Position numbers and translations under genes: made by a program
Notes under the pieces: generated by a model
The model's input: the letters and a program-made list of their open reading frames with translations, nothing else
Told to the model about the DNA's origin: nothing
Database searches by the model: none
Part shown: piece after piece, positions 22,535-33,933 of the stretch
How the letters are laid out: each line of letters begins with the position of its first letter
Numbering within the stretch: the first letter of the stretch is position 1
From: Przewalskia tangutica
Lineage: Eukaryota; Streptophyta; Magnoliopsida; Solanales; Solanaceae
Direction: 5' to 3'
Length of the DNA stretch: 64,000 bases
Assembly (NCBI GenBank): GCA_029844215.1
Contig: CM056723.1
Span: 1,324,980 to 1,388,979, forward strand

Positions 22535-24123
22535 TTGTTACCAATCATGTGATTAGTCGCTCATGTATTAACTATCCATTTAATCAGGCCCTCAGAGTCA
22601 GATACGAACTTACCTGCCATGTGTGCATTGACATTGGTAAATTCTCTATTGTTTAGAAGTTCCAGCAGTTTCTGATGCTGGGCTGGAGTTAGGTTGTATG
22701 GTGGGAATGACTGTTGTCCTGTGAATGACTGTTGTCCTGTGAATGGCTGTGCATTTTTGAAAAAATCAGTCGGCTGCTGATGAGAAGTCTTCCATGTCAG
22801 AATTGTCTTGGCTAGTTTCACCACACTGCAGATTGCCTCCTGCAACTGCACAAGCTTTCTTTCCCTTTGATTTGAAGTTTTCTGGATATCCTATCAGCCT
22901 ATAACAGTCGTCTTGCACATGTCCAGTCTTGTGAATAGTCACATTTCTTTAGTTTGTTGCACTCTAGTCTGGAATGACCCTTCATATGACAATAATCACA
23001 GTATGCACTGGGATTGTACTTCTTGTTCTGAGTCTGATTTTCACCTCTATTTCCGAAGTTCCCACTCTTAGTTGTGAACATGGCAGATGATTCTCCAGAC
23101 TCGAACATCACCCTACCACTTCCTGCTACCATCCTTTGACTCTCTTCCTGATTAACCATTGCATACACTTGATTTAGTGTAGGCATCTGCTGCATCATGA
23201 GTATTTGGCTTCTTACTGATCTGTAACTCTCATCCATTCCCATCAGAAATTGTAGGAGTCTCTGATATTGTAAATGATCCACGAATTCCTTAGCCTTTGG
23301 ACAACAAGATGGAACTGGAATGATGGAATCATACTCATCCCAGAGGTCCTTAAGTCTAGAGTAATATTGTGATACAGAGTGTTCCTTGCCTCATCGAAAA
23401 AATGTCTTTGTGCAGTTGAAATACTCTTGAACTGTTCACTTTATCGAACCTTTCTCGCAATTCTTCCCATATAGTGTATGAATCTGAGTTATATAGCATT
23501 TCAATAAGTAAATTTTTACTTACGTTTCCCATTAGCCAAGACACAACGATTGCATTACATTTGTCCCATAGTCGTGCTAGATTTCCATGGAATTGTTCCC
23601 TCCTTACACTTCCATCTACGAAACCTATCTTGTTCTTCCCTAGTCAAGCAAGCTTCATGGCTCTACTCCATAAGGTGTAATTGTCCATTCCACTGAGAAC
23701 AATTCCCACTATCAAAGATCCAGGGGCATCTGATGGAAACAGGTACAATGGATGATTGTGGTCTATTGTGACCACTGTTGCAGCCTCATTCACTGAACCT
23801 TCTCCAATTTCTCCAATACTCCCCATACTTCAATGTATAGATTTTCTCCAACTCAGAAAAAAATAAAGAAAAGCGAAGGCGTAATACAATAACTACTCCA
23901 ACAACTATCTGTATTTGAGGATCCGGTGACTCTCGATTTTTAATTTCACATCCACCGCGACATCGATCGTCGCCACAACAACAATCCATCAATTTATCCA
24001 CAAATTGAATGTTGCATGCAATCGATTCCATCTCCTAAACTATTTCGCATACGTCAAGAACATCGACCATCGATTTATCGATCCTCTATCGCATAGATCG
24101 ATCTCCAGGCTTTGATACCATCT
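22535..24123 (-). mobile_element. Copia-B, extra PBS-gag segment
   Basis: On the minus strand the primer site TGGTATCAAAGCC (24122-24110) is followed by a gag starting MGSIGEIGEGSVNEAATVV (23826). Frame shifts break it into pieces: WLMGNVSKNLLIEM, LQYQRLLQFLMGMDESYRSV, then a CCHC zinc knuckle CDYCHMKGHSRLEC. It duplicates 47886-49454 closely. It lies outside (3' of) an LTR, giving the order pol-LTR-gag, as left by recombination between tandem elements. It is truncated at 22535. Confidence 0.85.
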
Positions 24124-24487
24124 TGAATCACTAATCTATGTTCGTAGGTACACACTAGATCAGTGTATTCATATCATGTTAGTGAACTTGTTGAACTAGA
24201 ATCGAAAAGAAGGAAGAATGAAGAAGAAGAGAAAGTGGAGAAGAAAGAAGATCGTGAGAAGTCGGTGAGAGAGAGTTCCAGAAGAGAGAATTTATTAAGA
24301 GAAAAGTGAATTAATCTCACAGATTACAAGAGTTTTATGTATTTATACACATCACACTCAACTAACTACCATCTAATTGAATTAAAGCACGTTTAATAAA
24401 TCTAATTACCTCACTAACTTCCACAAATATCTAATCATCTAGTGTGTGTGGGGTATATGGAACTACAGTGGATTACGGTGGTATTCA
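24124..24487 (-). repeat. Copia-B LTR (left copy, 364 bp)
   Basis: On the minus strand it starts TGAATACCACCG just after the polypurine tract AGGGGGG and ends GTGATTCA just before the PBS. It matches 49455-49818, also 364 bp. The LTR here is used both as a 3' LTR (after RNase H) and as a 5' LTR (before the extra gag). Confidence 0.88.
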
Positions 24488-26519
24488 CCCCCCTCAAGCT
24501 AGGAATAATGAAGATGTTCTTCATTCCTAGCTTGGATAACAATGTACTATGTTGTTGTCGACCAAGAGCCTTTGTAAGCAAATCAGTTTGTAAGCAAATC
24601 AGCAGGTTGGTCTTCAGATCGTAAATGCACAATGTGAATCAGTCCCTTTTGGATTTTCTCCCGAATGAAGTGACAATCTATGTCGATGTGTTTTGTTCGT
24701 TCGTGAAAAACTGGATTCGCAGCGATATGAATAGCTGACTTGCTATCCGTAAAAATGGACATTTGAGTCTGAACAGTAGCACCAAGTTCTTCAAATGCAC
24801 TGCTAGCCACTGTTTACGCGCATCGAGGCCGCCATGGCTCAGATTCTCGCCTCTGGCAACTCCGGAGGCGTATCCTGCTTCTTCGACTTCCACGAGATAG
24901 GGGAAGTACCATGTAACACAAGGTAACCAGTGACTGACCTTCTACTATGAAGACATGCCCCACAATCTGCATCACAGAATACACTGAGTTGTGAACTACT
25001 GGAACTGGACATCAGAACTCCTAGGCTGGGGCCTGCTTGACATATTTTACGATTCGTAGACCAGCTTCTAAGTGGGACTCCTTAGGTGTCTGCATAAACT
25101 GGCTGAGGCAGTGCACAACAAAAGCAATATCCGGCCTTGTAGTTGTCAAGTATAGGAGTCTTCCAAACAACCTTCTATATGCACTAGGATCAGATAGCAA
25201 TGGATCAGGCTTAGCTGTTGAAGCAGATTCTGAACCAGCTGCAAGTATGACATGCTCATCAAACTCCAAGGTTGTGAATTTTTTATTCATATCCATGGGA
25301 GAAGAGGCAGGTTTAGCACCTGCAAGTCCCATGTCTGAAATAAGTTCCGAAGAATACTTCCTCTGGTGCATGAGGATACCTTCTGAATTTCTCGCAAATT
25401 CAATACCAAGGAAATATCGAAGTTCCCCTAGATCCTTTATCTTGAAGGCTGACTGTAAGCATTCTTTAGTCGACTGTATCATGGCTGGATCATTTCCAGT
25501 CAGCAACATGTCATCTACATACACCAATACCACCACAATGCTACCATGTTGCTTCTTAGTAAACAATGAATAGTCTCTATGGCTCTGCTGGAAACCAGAA
25601 GAGATGAGGGCAGTGGTCAACTTGATGTTTCATTGTCGAGATGCCTGCTTCAAACCATAGAGGGACTTTAGCAGCTGTCATGTATACCTCCACACATAAA
25701 TCTCCTTGAAAGAAGGCATTGTAGACATCCATTTGGTGTATGATCCAGTGTCGTGATGCTGCAAGAGAGATCACAGCTCTGACAGTGGTCATTTTTACCA
25801 TTGGTGAAAAGGTTTCTTGGTAGTCAATTCCCTCATTTTGGTTGTATCCTTTGGCCACCAACCTTGCTTTAAATCTTTCTACTTCTCCTGTCGCCTTATA
25901 CTTTATTTTGTACACCCATCGACATCCTATTGCCTTCTTGCCCTCTGGTAAGGGAGCAAGTGCCCAGGTTCCATTTTCTTCTAGAGCCTGAATTTCAGAT
26001 TTCATTTCATTGCATCTACCCATCTGTGATCTTTTGCTGCAAGCTTATAACTCTGTGGTTCTGTGTCCTGGGAAACTTTGGCTATAAAATGCTGATATGC
26101 GGCTGATAATCCAGAGTAAGAGATGCTATCAGATATTGAATATAGGCAATTTGAAGAACCATGTGTAGTTATGTAATCTTTGTGCCATATAGGAGGTCTG
26201 CTGCTTCTAATGGATCTTCTAACTGCAGGGGATTGTGGCTCGTGCGATCTGTGACTACGAATGTGGCGGAATTTTCGGACTTGATCATTTACTTCATCAT
26301 CTTTGACATCCGAGCATCATCGTATACATCTTTGCCGCACTACTTACGGTGTCTTTGGCATAAAATTTCTCATGTAATAAATCTGCATAAAAAAGTCAGC
26401 TTGTGCCTTGATATTAGTTATGTCCTCATCTGCCTCCTTTTTAAAAGGAAAAACATTTTCCATGAACAATACTTCTCTACTCATGAAAAATGTTCTATTC
26501 TCCATATCATAAAGATGAT
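24488..26519 (-). mobile_element. Copia-B, reverse transcriptase and RNase H half
   Basis: 26023-25577 encodes the RT N-terminal part (WVYKIKYKATGEVERFKARL, IDYQETFSPMVKM, MDVYNAFFQGDL). A small deletion plus frameshift after VEVYM loses about 30 codons. 25620-25021 continues with the catalytic VLVYVDDMLLTGND, LGELRYFLGI and YLTTTRPDIAF. 24810-24583 is RNase H (FTDSKSAIHIAA, HERTKHIDIDCHFIREK). 18 bp are tandemly duplicated near 24575-24610. The last codons and PPT form a near-perfect palindrome around AGCTAGGAAT. The continuous element resumes at 46697, so a 20.2-kb block splits it. Confidence 0.9.
26482..26519. repeat. Left copy of 38-bp direct repeat bounding the 20-kb block
   Basis: Identical to 46697-46734 (begins CATGAAAAATGTTC, ends AAAGATGAT). 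Both copies lie in Copia-B coding sequence (HLYDMENRTFF on the minus strand), where an uninterrupted element would have one. A third, 20-bp partial copy of the adjoining sequence is at 45263-45282. Confidence 0.9.
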
Positions 26520-26999
26520 GTCACGCCCCGACTTTTCTTAAGTCTTTTCTTATGGACAATTATTTATTTTCCAAGCGAACCGTTAACTTCTTTTTTCCTA
26601 GATTAAACATGTATTTAAGTGCAAAAATAATATATATATAATAATAAGCAATTCAAAGCTTACAAAGAACAATCTTGTGTGGGGCATTCCCTGAGATAAT
26701 GGAACCTAGTTCTTTAAACATACTTTATGAGAATAACTTTCACCAAATCCGAAATAATGGATTGGTGGGTCAAAAGAAAATGGACGATCGCTAGCCTTGC
26801 GGAGCTTTTCCTCTATCACGCTTTCTGAAATATGTTAAATAAAAGTCACTCTACCGTGAGTGAGTGAGAACCTCACCCTATAATTCAAAGTAATCTCACA
26901 ATATTTTAAGTACAAACATATTAGGACACAACAACCATGTTATGAAACAAACTTCAACATTTTAATGTATCATAATCAAGTATTCACACAATAATATTC
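26519..26999 (-). mobile_element. Ty3/gypsy-type LTR end fragment
   Basis: On the plus strand it starts TGTCACGCCCCGAC, i.e. an LTR ending GGGGCGTGACA on the minus strand, and includes GGTGAGGTTCTCACTCACTCACG. It abuts Copia-B at 26519 and the left inverted-repeat arm near 27000. No coding sequence. Confidence 0.55.
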
Positions 27000-27732
27000 T
27001 TAACTCTCTCCCTTTCTGTAGGAACGACATGTGTGTTGTATGCCGACAACCTCACGAACTGTGTATCATATTCTTGCATACTGCGGTCCCCTTGCTTCAA
27101 CTGTTCAAATTCCCTTCTGAGTGCATCCTTGCGCGTATTAGGCATGAATTTTTCAATGAATGTTCCCTGAACTTCCTCCAAGTCATTGGTGGTGACATCG
27201 GAGGGCGATTTCTTCTAAAATTCCTCCACCACACCCCTGCATCGTCCACTAAACGTGCGCCCACTAAATTGACGCCATGTGTCTCCACACATCCTAAGGT
27301 AAACATTAGGTCTTCTACCTCGTCAAGGAATACCATCGGTCGATTTGAGTCCTTTCCCGAGTAGATCGGTTCCCTTCTTCTCATAAAATTTGCCCACAAT
27401 CTATCAGTCGCGGCTTCTACATTCCCACTAGTGGTGCGATCACGACGGTTTCTGGTACGGATTACAGGTGGCGCGCTGAACCACCAGGTGTAGGTTGAAC
27501 CATTTGTGGGCCAAGTCGCCATCAACATTATAAGTCTATCCAACTTTTGTCCTACCGTCTCCTGAGATGTTTGGCTCTCATTTTCTTCCACAATATTATC
27601 AGACACTGCTACCTCAACTGGGGGTATAGGAGTTTCGTCGTGAACCTCATCTTCAACTCTTGGTTCCTGTGCCCGGACTCCTTGGAGTTGCCATTGTCTT
27701 CCCCGAGTAGTTCTAGTTGATCTACGCACCAT
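27000..27732 (-). pseudogene. Ty3/gypsy gag fragment, left-arm copy
   Basis: Starts MVRRSTRTTRGRQWQLQG at 27732. The middle of the retrotransposon gag domain is preserved (LWANFMRRREPIYSGKD, EDLMFTLGCVETHGV, WWRNFRRNRPPMS) but a frame change near 27180 and truncation at 27000 remove the rest. The partner copy at 42753-44240 runs further. Confidence 0.85.
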
Positions 27733-27939
27733 TTTTCTGTATGTACAACACATTCATATTTTAGAAGGCAGGAAGTCTAGTGTTAACTTTCCACAATCTC
27801 CTTATACTTCATAAGCATGCAACACCACAATATGCAAAAAGAAAAATAATTTAATAAAACATATCCTTTCTTTCTTGTATTCATAGCACTTCATTCATCA
27901 TATTTTAAAATAACAATGTCATGACTACAATACATCACA

Positions 27940-28460
27940 TCAGGTCAACTCTGCCACTGTGCAACCCGCTATAGCCCTTGTACTGGAACAGACATCTACT
28001 ATCACACGTTCTAAAGGGCTTAACCGCATGATTCGCCTATTCAGCAGGTTGACATTCAACTCCCTGTGAACCTTCTTTTTTGCTTCTCTTTCCATATAGT
28101 TCATTCTATCCCTTACTCCTGTTACCTGATGCAGAAATTGGTGCAATGAATTTTCTGTAATATCTTCTCTTAGCATCCTGTTAACTTTCTGAATGCGGAA
28201 TGAAACTTTTCTGGGACGAAATTGACTATTATCTGTAGTACGACTCCAATTGGAAAGTTGAAGAAGGTCGGGTCGTATGAACGTCTTTTCCTTCTAATCC
28301 TAAGCAAATATGTACATAGTACGATTGTGTCATCAATGTAATCATCAAAATCACCTTCTGAGTCCATCTCACGACGCATGAACTTCATATGAGCTCTCAT
28401 TCTCTTTGCCTGTTCCATGAGTACTTCCCTCTTTGTTGGAACTCGCCTTATAATCGCCAT
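27940..28460 (-). CDS. Unrecognised ORF pair, left-arm copy
   Basis: Two open frames of 96 and 78 codons overlap by a few bases (ATGC-TAA type junction). The first begins MAIIRRVPTKREVLMEQAK and contains a charged DSEGDFDDYIDD stretch and PVPEK-like VNFVPEKFHSAFRKL; the second begins MLREDITENSLHQFLHQ and is basic. The pair recurs at 42029-42540 with few changes, mostly conserved in frame. It may be one gene split by a frameshift, or two exons of a transposon-linked gene. I do not recognise the family and assign no function. Confidence 0.4.
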
Positions 28461-29387
28461 CTACACAAATCATATTAGTCAGTATAACGTTGTACAATCC
28501 CCTTTTCCAACCCGTGTGAAGGAGGTAGTACGAGAAATCAAGTCTTTGAAAAGACTCAAGGTAGGCACGAGAAGAGTATGAAAGAAGTGAAACTGTTTAG
28601 GATGTTCTCCCGTTCACTTATTACTAAGGTGGCGCGCACACCGTCGCAATAAGTAACCGTTCAAACCAGGTTAAGAGATTTTAGGAAGTTTTCTTCGAGT
28701 TGGGACTCCGTTTCATTACCCGGACTCCGTTTCCATTCCGTTTCTAAAACAGACCAAAACATGTAGGTAATTCCTTTCCTTTCCATTTCCTTATTGAATT
28801 TCATTCTGTTTATCCTGCGCGAACCAAACACACCCTAAATAGCTATGGTAAAAAGTCCTTCCCTCTTTAATAAGTCTCCTGAAACAATAATTCCAATTAT
28901 TCGGGGCCCGCGCCAGAGCCACATGTATTCAAGGTGTCAGAAATTTTTATCTATATATTATGATGAATCCTCTTAATTTCTTGTATATTTATTTTTTCAG
29001 ATTGTGATACCTCTTGGTAAAGTTATTGTTCCGCTAACCAGTCGAGACTCTAATACGGATATTGAACATCCGGCGAAAAAGAAAAATGAAAAAAGAAACT
29101 CCAATGTTTTGTAGCCAGGTACCAAAAAAAGTTTAGGGGCAAACTTATCACTTCTCGGAAACATTGGGGACCAAATTTCACAAATTTGCTAAACCTTAAC
29201 ACGACATCATCATCGTTCTTGTTTTCTCAAAACTGTTCGAAGCTGTACGGTTGTGGCAGCGCTGATATTCTTCAACGGCAAAAAAAGTATCTTTCATTCC
29301 CTTAAAACCCACAAATTCATTTATGGTATTCATTCAGTATTGTTTTTAAGGCTTTAAAAGGATAGAACAAGTATTATTATGTGTACT

Positions 29388-29485
29388 TCTCCACCCCACA
29401 AAGGTAGGGTAAGGTCTCTGCACATCCTACCCTCCTCATACCCCACTTGTGGGAATACACTGGGTATGTTGTTGTTGTTGTTGCT
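29388..29485 (+). mobile_element. TS SINE, left-arm copy
   Basis: CTCCACCCCACAAAGGTAGG, GTCTCTGCACATCCTACCC, CACTTGTGGGAATACACTGG and a (TTG)n tail. Its inverted partner is at 41006-41103. Confidence 0.85.
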
Positions 29486-29741
29486 ACTAATTGGGTATTA
29501 TACTTGTAAAAATTGAAGCTTTCTTATAGCTACAATTAAGAACACTTCAAGAAAAATTACATCCCCTCTATTTTAAGTTATAATGGTAGCTTAGTCTATT
29601 TTCTTGATAAATTAATTAGAATAGGTAATATAGTAGTAGTACCATTTATTGAAGCATATGTAATGTGATGGTAAAACGACAGAGAAATAGAAAATCGCAG
29701 AAAGACCTTTGTGTAAATCAAAGAATTTCCCCCTTTTTTTA

Positions 29742-29873
29742 TATTCGTGTCTGGCCAGTTTGCGTGCACATTGATTAATTCCACGAACATTTGCTTAACT
29801 TCTACCAGAACAAGTATCAGCCAACTATATCCATCAAGACTTGAGCAGATGAGAAGAAATCACTTACTCCCTC
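29742..29873 (-). mobile_element. Second SINE type, diverged, left-arm copy
   Basis: Reverse complement reads CTGCTCAAGTCTTGATGG, GATACTTGTTCTGGTAGAA, GTGGAATTAATC and AACTGGCCAGACACGAATAT. This is a diverged version of the family seen intact at 50163-50306. Partner at 40627-40757. Confidence 0.65.
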
Positions 29874-29876
29874 CAT

Positions 29877-30109
29877 CCCAATTATTTATATATATGTAGT
29901 TTGACTGAGTACGAAGTTTAACAAAATAAAGGAAGACTTTTGAATCTTGTAGTCTAAAACAAGCTAGAGATATTTGTGTGCTTATAAATTATCTCGTTAA
30001 GCGTAAAAGATAAAGTTTATAGTTAAATTGTTGTCAAATAAGTCAATATGTCATTCTTTTTTGGACTGACCAAAAAGAAATGTGTGTCATATAAATTGGA
30101 CACAGGGAG
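29877..30109. mobile_element. Intact MITE with TA target duplication
   Basis: Terminal inverted repeats CTCCCTCCATCCCAATTATT ... AATTGGACACAGGGAG, flanked by TA on both sides (29875-29876, 30110-30111). This is the abundant Stowaway-like family of Solanaceae, with the internal AGTTTGACTG, GGAAGACTTTTGAATCTTG and GGACTGACCAAAAAG segments. The equivalent MITE in the right arm is broken by a 6.6-kb insertion. Confidence 0.85.
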
Positions 30110-30296
30110 TAGGTTTTTTGCTTTGGTTGCCAAAGGATTTCCTGTCGTTAGCATCATTTTGCATGCAAGCTTCATGTTTTACTTGAATTGTGTAAGAGCT
30201 AAAGAGCTACTATGTTTTATGGAAGTCTAAAGTTTTAATTATCCATTTCGTTTTATTTATTTCTTGCACTTGAAGCTAATTGGAGATCTCATAAAG

Positions 30297-30713
30297 ATGG
30301 AAATCAACACAAGCGAAAGTGATGGATCCTTGGTTTTAATCAAGCAAGGAGCTGAGGCTGTGAGTTCATATTTAATTATTCACTCTATATAACTTCTCTG
30401 TAATATTTCTAATCTCTCTCCATCCTTTTCTTTTGGAGACCTTTCGTTCATAATATGAAGCATTTTCCTTATAATAAAAGAGACCTTTTGTGTGTTCTGT
30501 GTCTTCTGTATAGTTTAAAAGTCACTATAATAATATGTACTAATGTTTCTGCCAATGTCCATTTGATGGCAAGTAGTTGTTGACACTTAACACTGGGATT
30601 TCTGTAACATTTTATCTTGTTACTCTGTTGATATCATAGGGTATTCGAGTCAACATTTGTGGGCAGTAGGAGGTGTATTATCAAGGAACGGTTTTCAAAG
30701 AAATACAGGCATC
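30297..30713 (+). pseudogene. Truncated inverted copy of BUD32 (exon 1 and part of exon 2)
   Basis: Exon 1 (30297-30359) is identical in product to the real gene (MEINTSESDGSLVLIKQGAEA) with an intact donor. Exon 2 begins at 30638 but the acceptor reads TCAT instead of the TCAG found in the complete gene at 33249-33252, and homology ends at 30713 in the middle of KKYRH. It cannot encode a kinase. Transcription from the copied promoter would produce RNA antisense-complementary to the first exons of the complete gene only if read through into the other arm. Confidence 0.9.
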
Positions 30714-31690
30714 TAATTTTTAAAGATGCAGCATATCATTATTTGGCTTCAAAGGAGTCAAGATTCTGCTGCAGTAGTACTCTTCCATATAATAAACTGG
30801 AAGGGGTTTTATTTCTCTCCCGCATTTTGTAAAATTATGTGCTCCTATTTAAAGAATGAATATCACCTGTACACCCACTTGTAGCTTTTATTTACCTGCA
30901 ATGATCAGTGTTTTTTCACTCGGAAATAACCGCTCTACCTATCAAGGTGGAAGTAAGGTTTGTGTACACTCTACCCTCCCCAGATCCCACGTTGTGAAAT
31001 TTCACTGGATATGTTGTTGTTGATCTGTGCTTTTTCCCCTTATATATGAGGAACTTTAGATTTTCATTCCATTTCATATTTTCTCAGAAGTAGAAAAGGT
31101 TTAGTTTTTCCATTATAAGATCAGTTTATGTGTATTCATTATCTTTGGCCCATGCCAGAATGTTTACACTCTGGATTACTTTCTGTTTAACATCAGTGTC
31201 TTTCCTTAGATCAATTAGCCGATCTCTTCACTTAAAAATTACTATCTTGTAAAATGTAGCTCGTTTTAAATTGTCCTATTGGACGTGTGTCAGAGAATGA
31301 GTTGACTAAGATCACTTCACGGAAGATCCTAGCAGTGAAAGTTCTTGATATTGTCCTAAGGCAAGTACGGTTATTTGGAAAGACTACTCTAATTGGTACG
31401 AATATAAGATAAAAGCATACAAATAAGACTATAAATGCTTGGGATGTAAAGAAAAGTTGTACATTCTTAGAATCTAAAGAAAATTGTACAGGAATAGAAA
31501 GGAATTAAATTAACGAAAGGAGCTGGATATGTTTGTAATGTGTGGATGATGCACAATCTATGTATTAAAAAGCTACTTATAGCTGTTGATAATTTAACAA
31601 TCAGAAAATGAAATAAATCATACTGGATGCAATCGCAAGCATAGAAACCAAGTCCAACCTCAACGTGGAGTGCAAAATTTAGGAAGAAGC
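30714..31690. other. Spacer of the inverted repeat and BUD32 3' flank
   Basis: Unique sequence between the inner edge of the left arm and the BUD32 stop codon. It contains a TS SINE at 30931-31022. The last 200 bp (31450-31690) would be the BUD32 3'UTR. No other coding signal. Confidence 0.5.
30931..31022 (+). mobile_element. TS SINE, plus strand
   Basis: CTCTACCTATCAAGGTGG, GTTTGTGTACACTCTACCC, CCCAGATCCCACGTTGTG, CACTGGATATG and a short (TTG)n tail. Confidence 0.8.
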
Positions 31691-33589
31691 TCAACCAACC
31701 ATTGTGTGTTTTCTCCCTCTTTGCCTCACTGAAATAAGTCAGAAAGGAAGAACATAAGAAACCGTCAAAATTAGAACCATGTTATCTCTCTTTTCTGGGA
31801 ATAACAAGGTACTAATAAACAGAACGGGACATGTGAAGAGTCGGCAAGCACCTTGGGCTAGCTTGTTCAAGGTTGATGACCACTGCTTTGAGGATTTCCT
31901 ATATGCAGCAAGTATCTGGTCCATCTGTCATAACCATATAAACCATAGAAGATGAATCTGATCTTCACTATAAGTTAAAGTCCTATGGCTTTGCTACAAA
32001 GCAAAAATAAAACCATTATCATGCACATGTTTTTGGCAAAAACTAAAGACATGCAGAAAATACTGTTTCTGTGAAGAGGTGCATGTTTCGTGCAATAATA
32101 TGATCACATGACATGAATGATATAATGCCCAAAGGCAACAGAAAAATTAATTTTAAGAAGAAACTAACATTCTTTTCCTGAAATAACTGATGATTTAAAT
32201 GGGGGTAATAGAGAAGAAGAAAAAGCTTCAAGAGGACCTTAATGCTTTATACATGCCTCTAACTCACAACAAAATAGATATGACAGAGCTTACCACATTT
32301 CCGCAAGAAGAGTGCATAGAGAGTAAAGCACGTTCTAGTACATATAAATCAACTGCTTTATCTTCTGGAAGCGTTGAAGTAAAGCTTAGACCAAAGTCAA
32401 TCAGCACCTGGAGAAAAAGTATCATTAACAAAAAAGATAATCTCATTGAGGGTGATCGTAGAACTTCATCCTCGAAAACCAAGAAGAAAAGGCAAATAAG
32501 GAAAGAAATTGAAGAAAAGTATCCACCAGCTGATTGGCAAAACTCCTCAATAACATGTTTGAGGTTGTCAAATCACCATGGACTAGGCCACCATCGTGTA
32601 GTTTACCAATAGCATTACCAATCTGTGTTGCAATATCAGCCATCTCTTCTTTGTCAACACCAACTAATCCAAAGCCAAGGAATATATCTTTCACAGAAGG
32701 ACCTTCAACATATTCAAAGGTAAGCGTGTGAATAACAGGGTCAACAGCATAAAGCGCTGGAGTAATAACGCCAAGCCGTCTAGCTTTTGTCGTGCACCTT
32801 GCTTCCTGCGCCGCCAGAATTCAAATTTGTTTAGGTGTTTGGCCATATATTCCAAATATTTTTCACTTTATTTGGAATTTATGAAGTTGGATTTGAAATG
32901 GAGTTGTGTTTGGTTATACTTTGAAGAAAACACTTTATTTGAAATTTATGAACATGGAGTTGGAAACAGGTTTGGAGCACTTTTCCAAATCTGAAATCCA
33001 ATTCCAAGTTGGATTTAGAAATTTTATAACCAAACACGTAAAAAATGAATAATTCTCATGGCCAAACGACTCTTAGCATCACAAGATTTAAGAAAGATTA
33101 AAGGAAAGAATGGGGTATTATTTGCACCAACCGCATTCAACCGTTTAACAGTGAGCTTTGAGTCCAAAGTCGGATGCCTGTATTTCTTTGAAAACCGTTC
33201 CTTGATAATACACCTCCTACTGCCCACAAATGTTGACTCGAATACCCTCTGATATCAACAGAGTAACAAGATAAAATGTTACAGAAATCCCAGTGTCAAG
33301 TGTCAACAACTACTTGCCATCAAATGGACATTGGCAGAAACATTAGTACATATTATTATAGTGACTTTTAAACTATACAGAAGACACAGAACACACAAAA
33401 GGTCTCTTTTATTATAAGGAAAGTGCTTCATATTATGAACGAAAGGTCTCCAAAAGAAAAGGATGGAGAGAGATTAGAAATATTAAAGAGAAGTTATATA
33501 GAGTGAATAATTAAATATGAACTCACAGCCTCAGCTCCTTGCTTGATTAAAACCAAGGATCCATCACTTTCGCTTGTGTTGATTTCCAT
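31691..33589 (-). CDS. BUD32: BUD32/TP53RK-type kinase of the KEOPS (EKC) complex, complete
   Basis: Small atypical kinase/ATPase that supports the KEOPS complex in N6-threonylcarbamoyl-adenosine (t6A) modification of tRNA. Six minus-strand exons: 33589-33527, 33248-33132, 32805-32527, 32407-32294, 31924-31852 and 31728-31691, all with GT/AG junctions and compatible phases. The product is 227 residues, the usual plant length, with no disabling change. Landmarks: IKQGAEARVF nucleotide-binding loop (residues 15-24), Lys37 in CIIKERF, RHPTLDSKL, the catalytic loop VHGDLTTSN (Asp138), the metal-binding IDFGLS (Asp157), the Bud32 hallmark PEDKAVDLYVLERA and the basic tail RQRGRKHTMVG. Intron 2 carries a MITE. 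The gene lies wholly inside the 20-kb block that splits Copia-B. The 5'UTR exon and promoter may be as far away as 41.2 kb. Confidence 0.94.
32834..33072. mobile_element. Tourist-like MITE in BUD32 intron 2
   Basis: Ends GGTGTTTGGCCAT ... ATGGCCAAACGACTC are inverted repeats, flanked by TTA (32831-32833, 33073-33075), the PIF/Harbinger target duplication. It is about 239 bp, internally palindromic (CAAATAAAGTG, TTGGAATTGGATTT), and does not disturb the splice sites. Confidence 0.75.
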
Positions 33590-33933
33590 CTTTATGAGAT
33601 CTCCAATTAGCTTCAAGTGCAAGAAATAAATAAAACGAAATGGATAATTAAAACTTTAGACTTCCATAAAACATAGTAGCTCTTTAGCTCTTCCACAATT
33701 CAAGTAAAACATGAAGCTTGCATGCAAAATGATGCTAACGACAGGAAATCCTTTGGCAACCAAAGCAAAAAACCTACTCCCTATGTCCAATTTATATGAC
33801 ACACATTCCTTTTTGGTCAGTCCAAAAAAGAATGACATATTGACTTATTTGACAACAATTTAACTATAAACTTTATCTTTTACGCTTAACGAGATAATTT
33901 ATAAGCACACAAATATCTCTAGCTTGTTTTAGA
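33173..33933 (-). repeat. Right arm of the inverted duplication, inner segment
   Basis: Inverse of 29945-30713. Contains BUD32 exon 2 (most), intron 1, exon 1 and the BUD32-proximal two thirds of the MITE (from 33777). The arm breaks off inside the MITE at 33933 (TTTTAGA) and resumes at 40542. Confidence 0.9.

Larger units (their letters stand above)
27000..30713 (+). repeat. Left arm of a large inverted duplication
   Basis: Inverted copy of 33173-33933 plus 40542-43499. From the outer end inwards it carries a gypsy gag piece, an unknown ORF pair, a presumed BUD32 promoter/5'UTR, a TS SINE, a second SINE, an intact MITE and BUD32 exon 1 and part of exon 2. Homology stops at the inner edge after ACAGGCATC (30713) and at the outer edge within GTTAAGA (about 27000). 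Arms look about 95% or more identical by eye. Confidence 0.9.

Noticed and set aside
25037..25573. 178-codon plus-strand frame
   Set aside because: It is antisense to the Copia-B reverse transcriptase, which has clear motifs on the minus strand.
29941..29956. TTGTAG at the left-arm junction as repair filler between two duplicated blocks
   Set aside because: It is normal internal sequence of the intact MITE; the right arm, not the left, is the altered copy.
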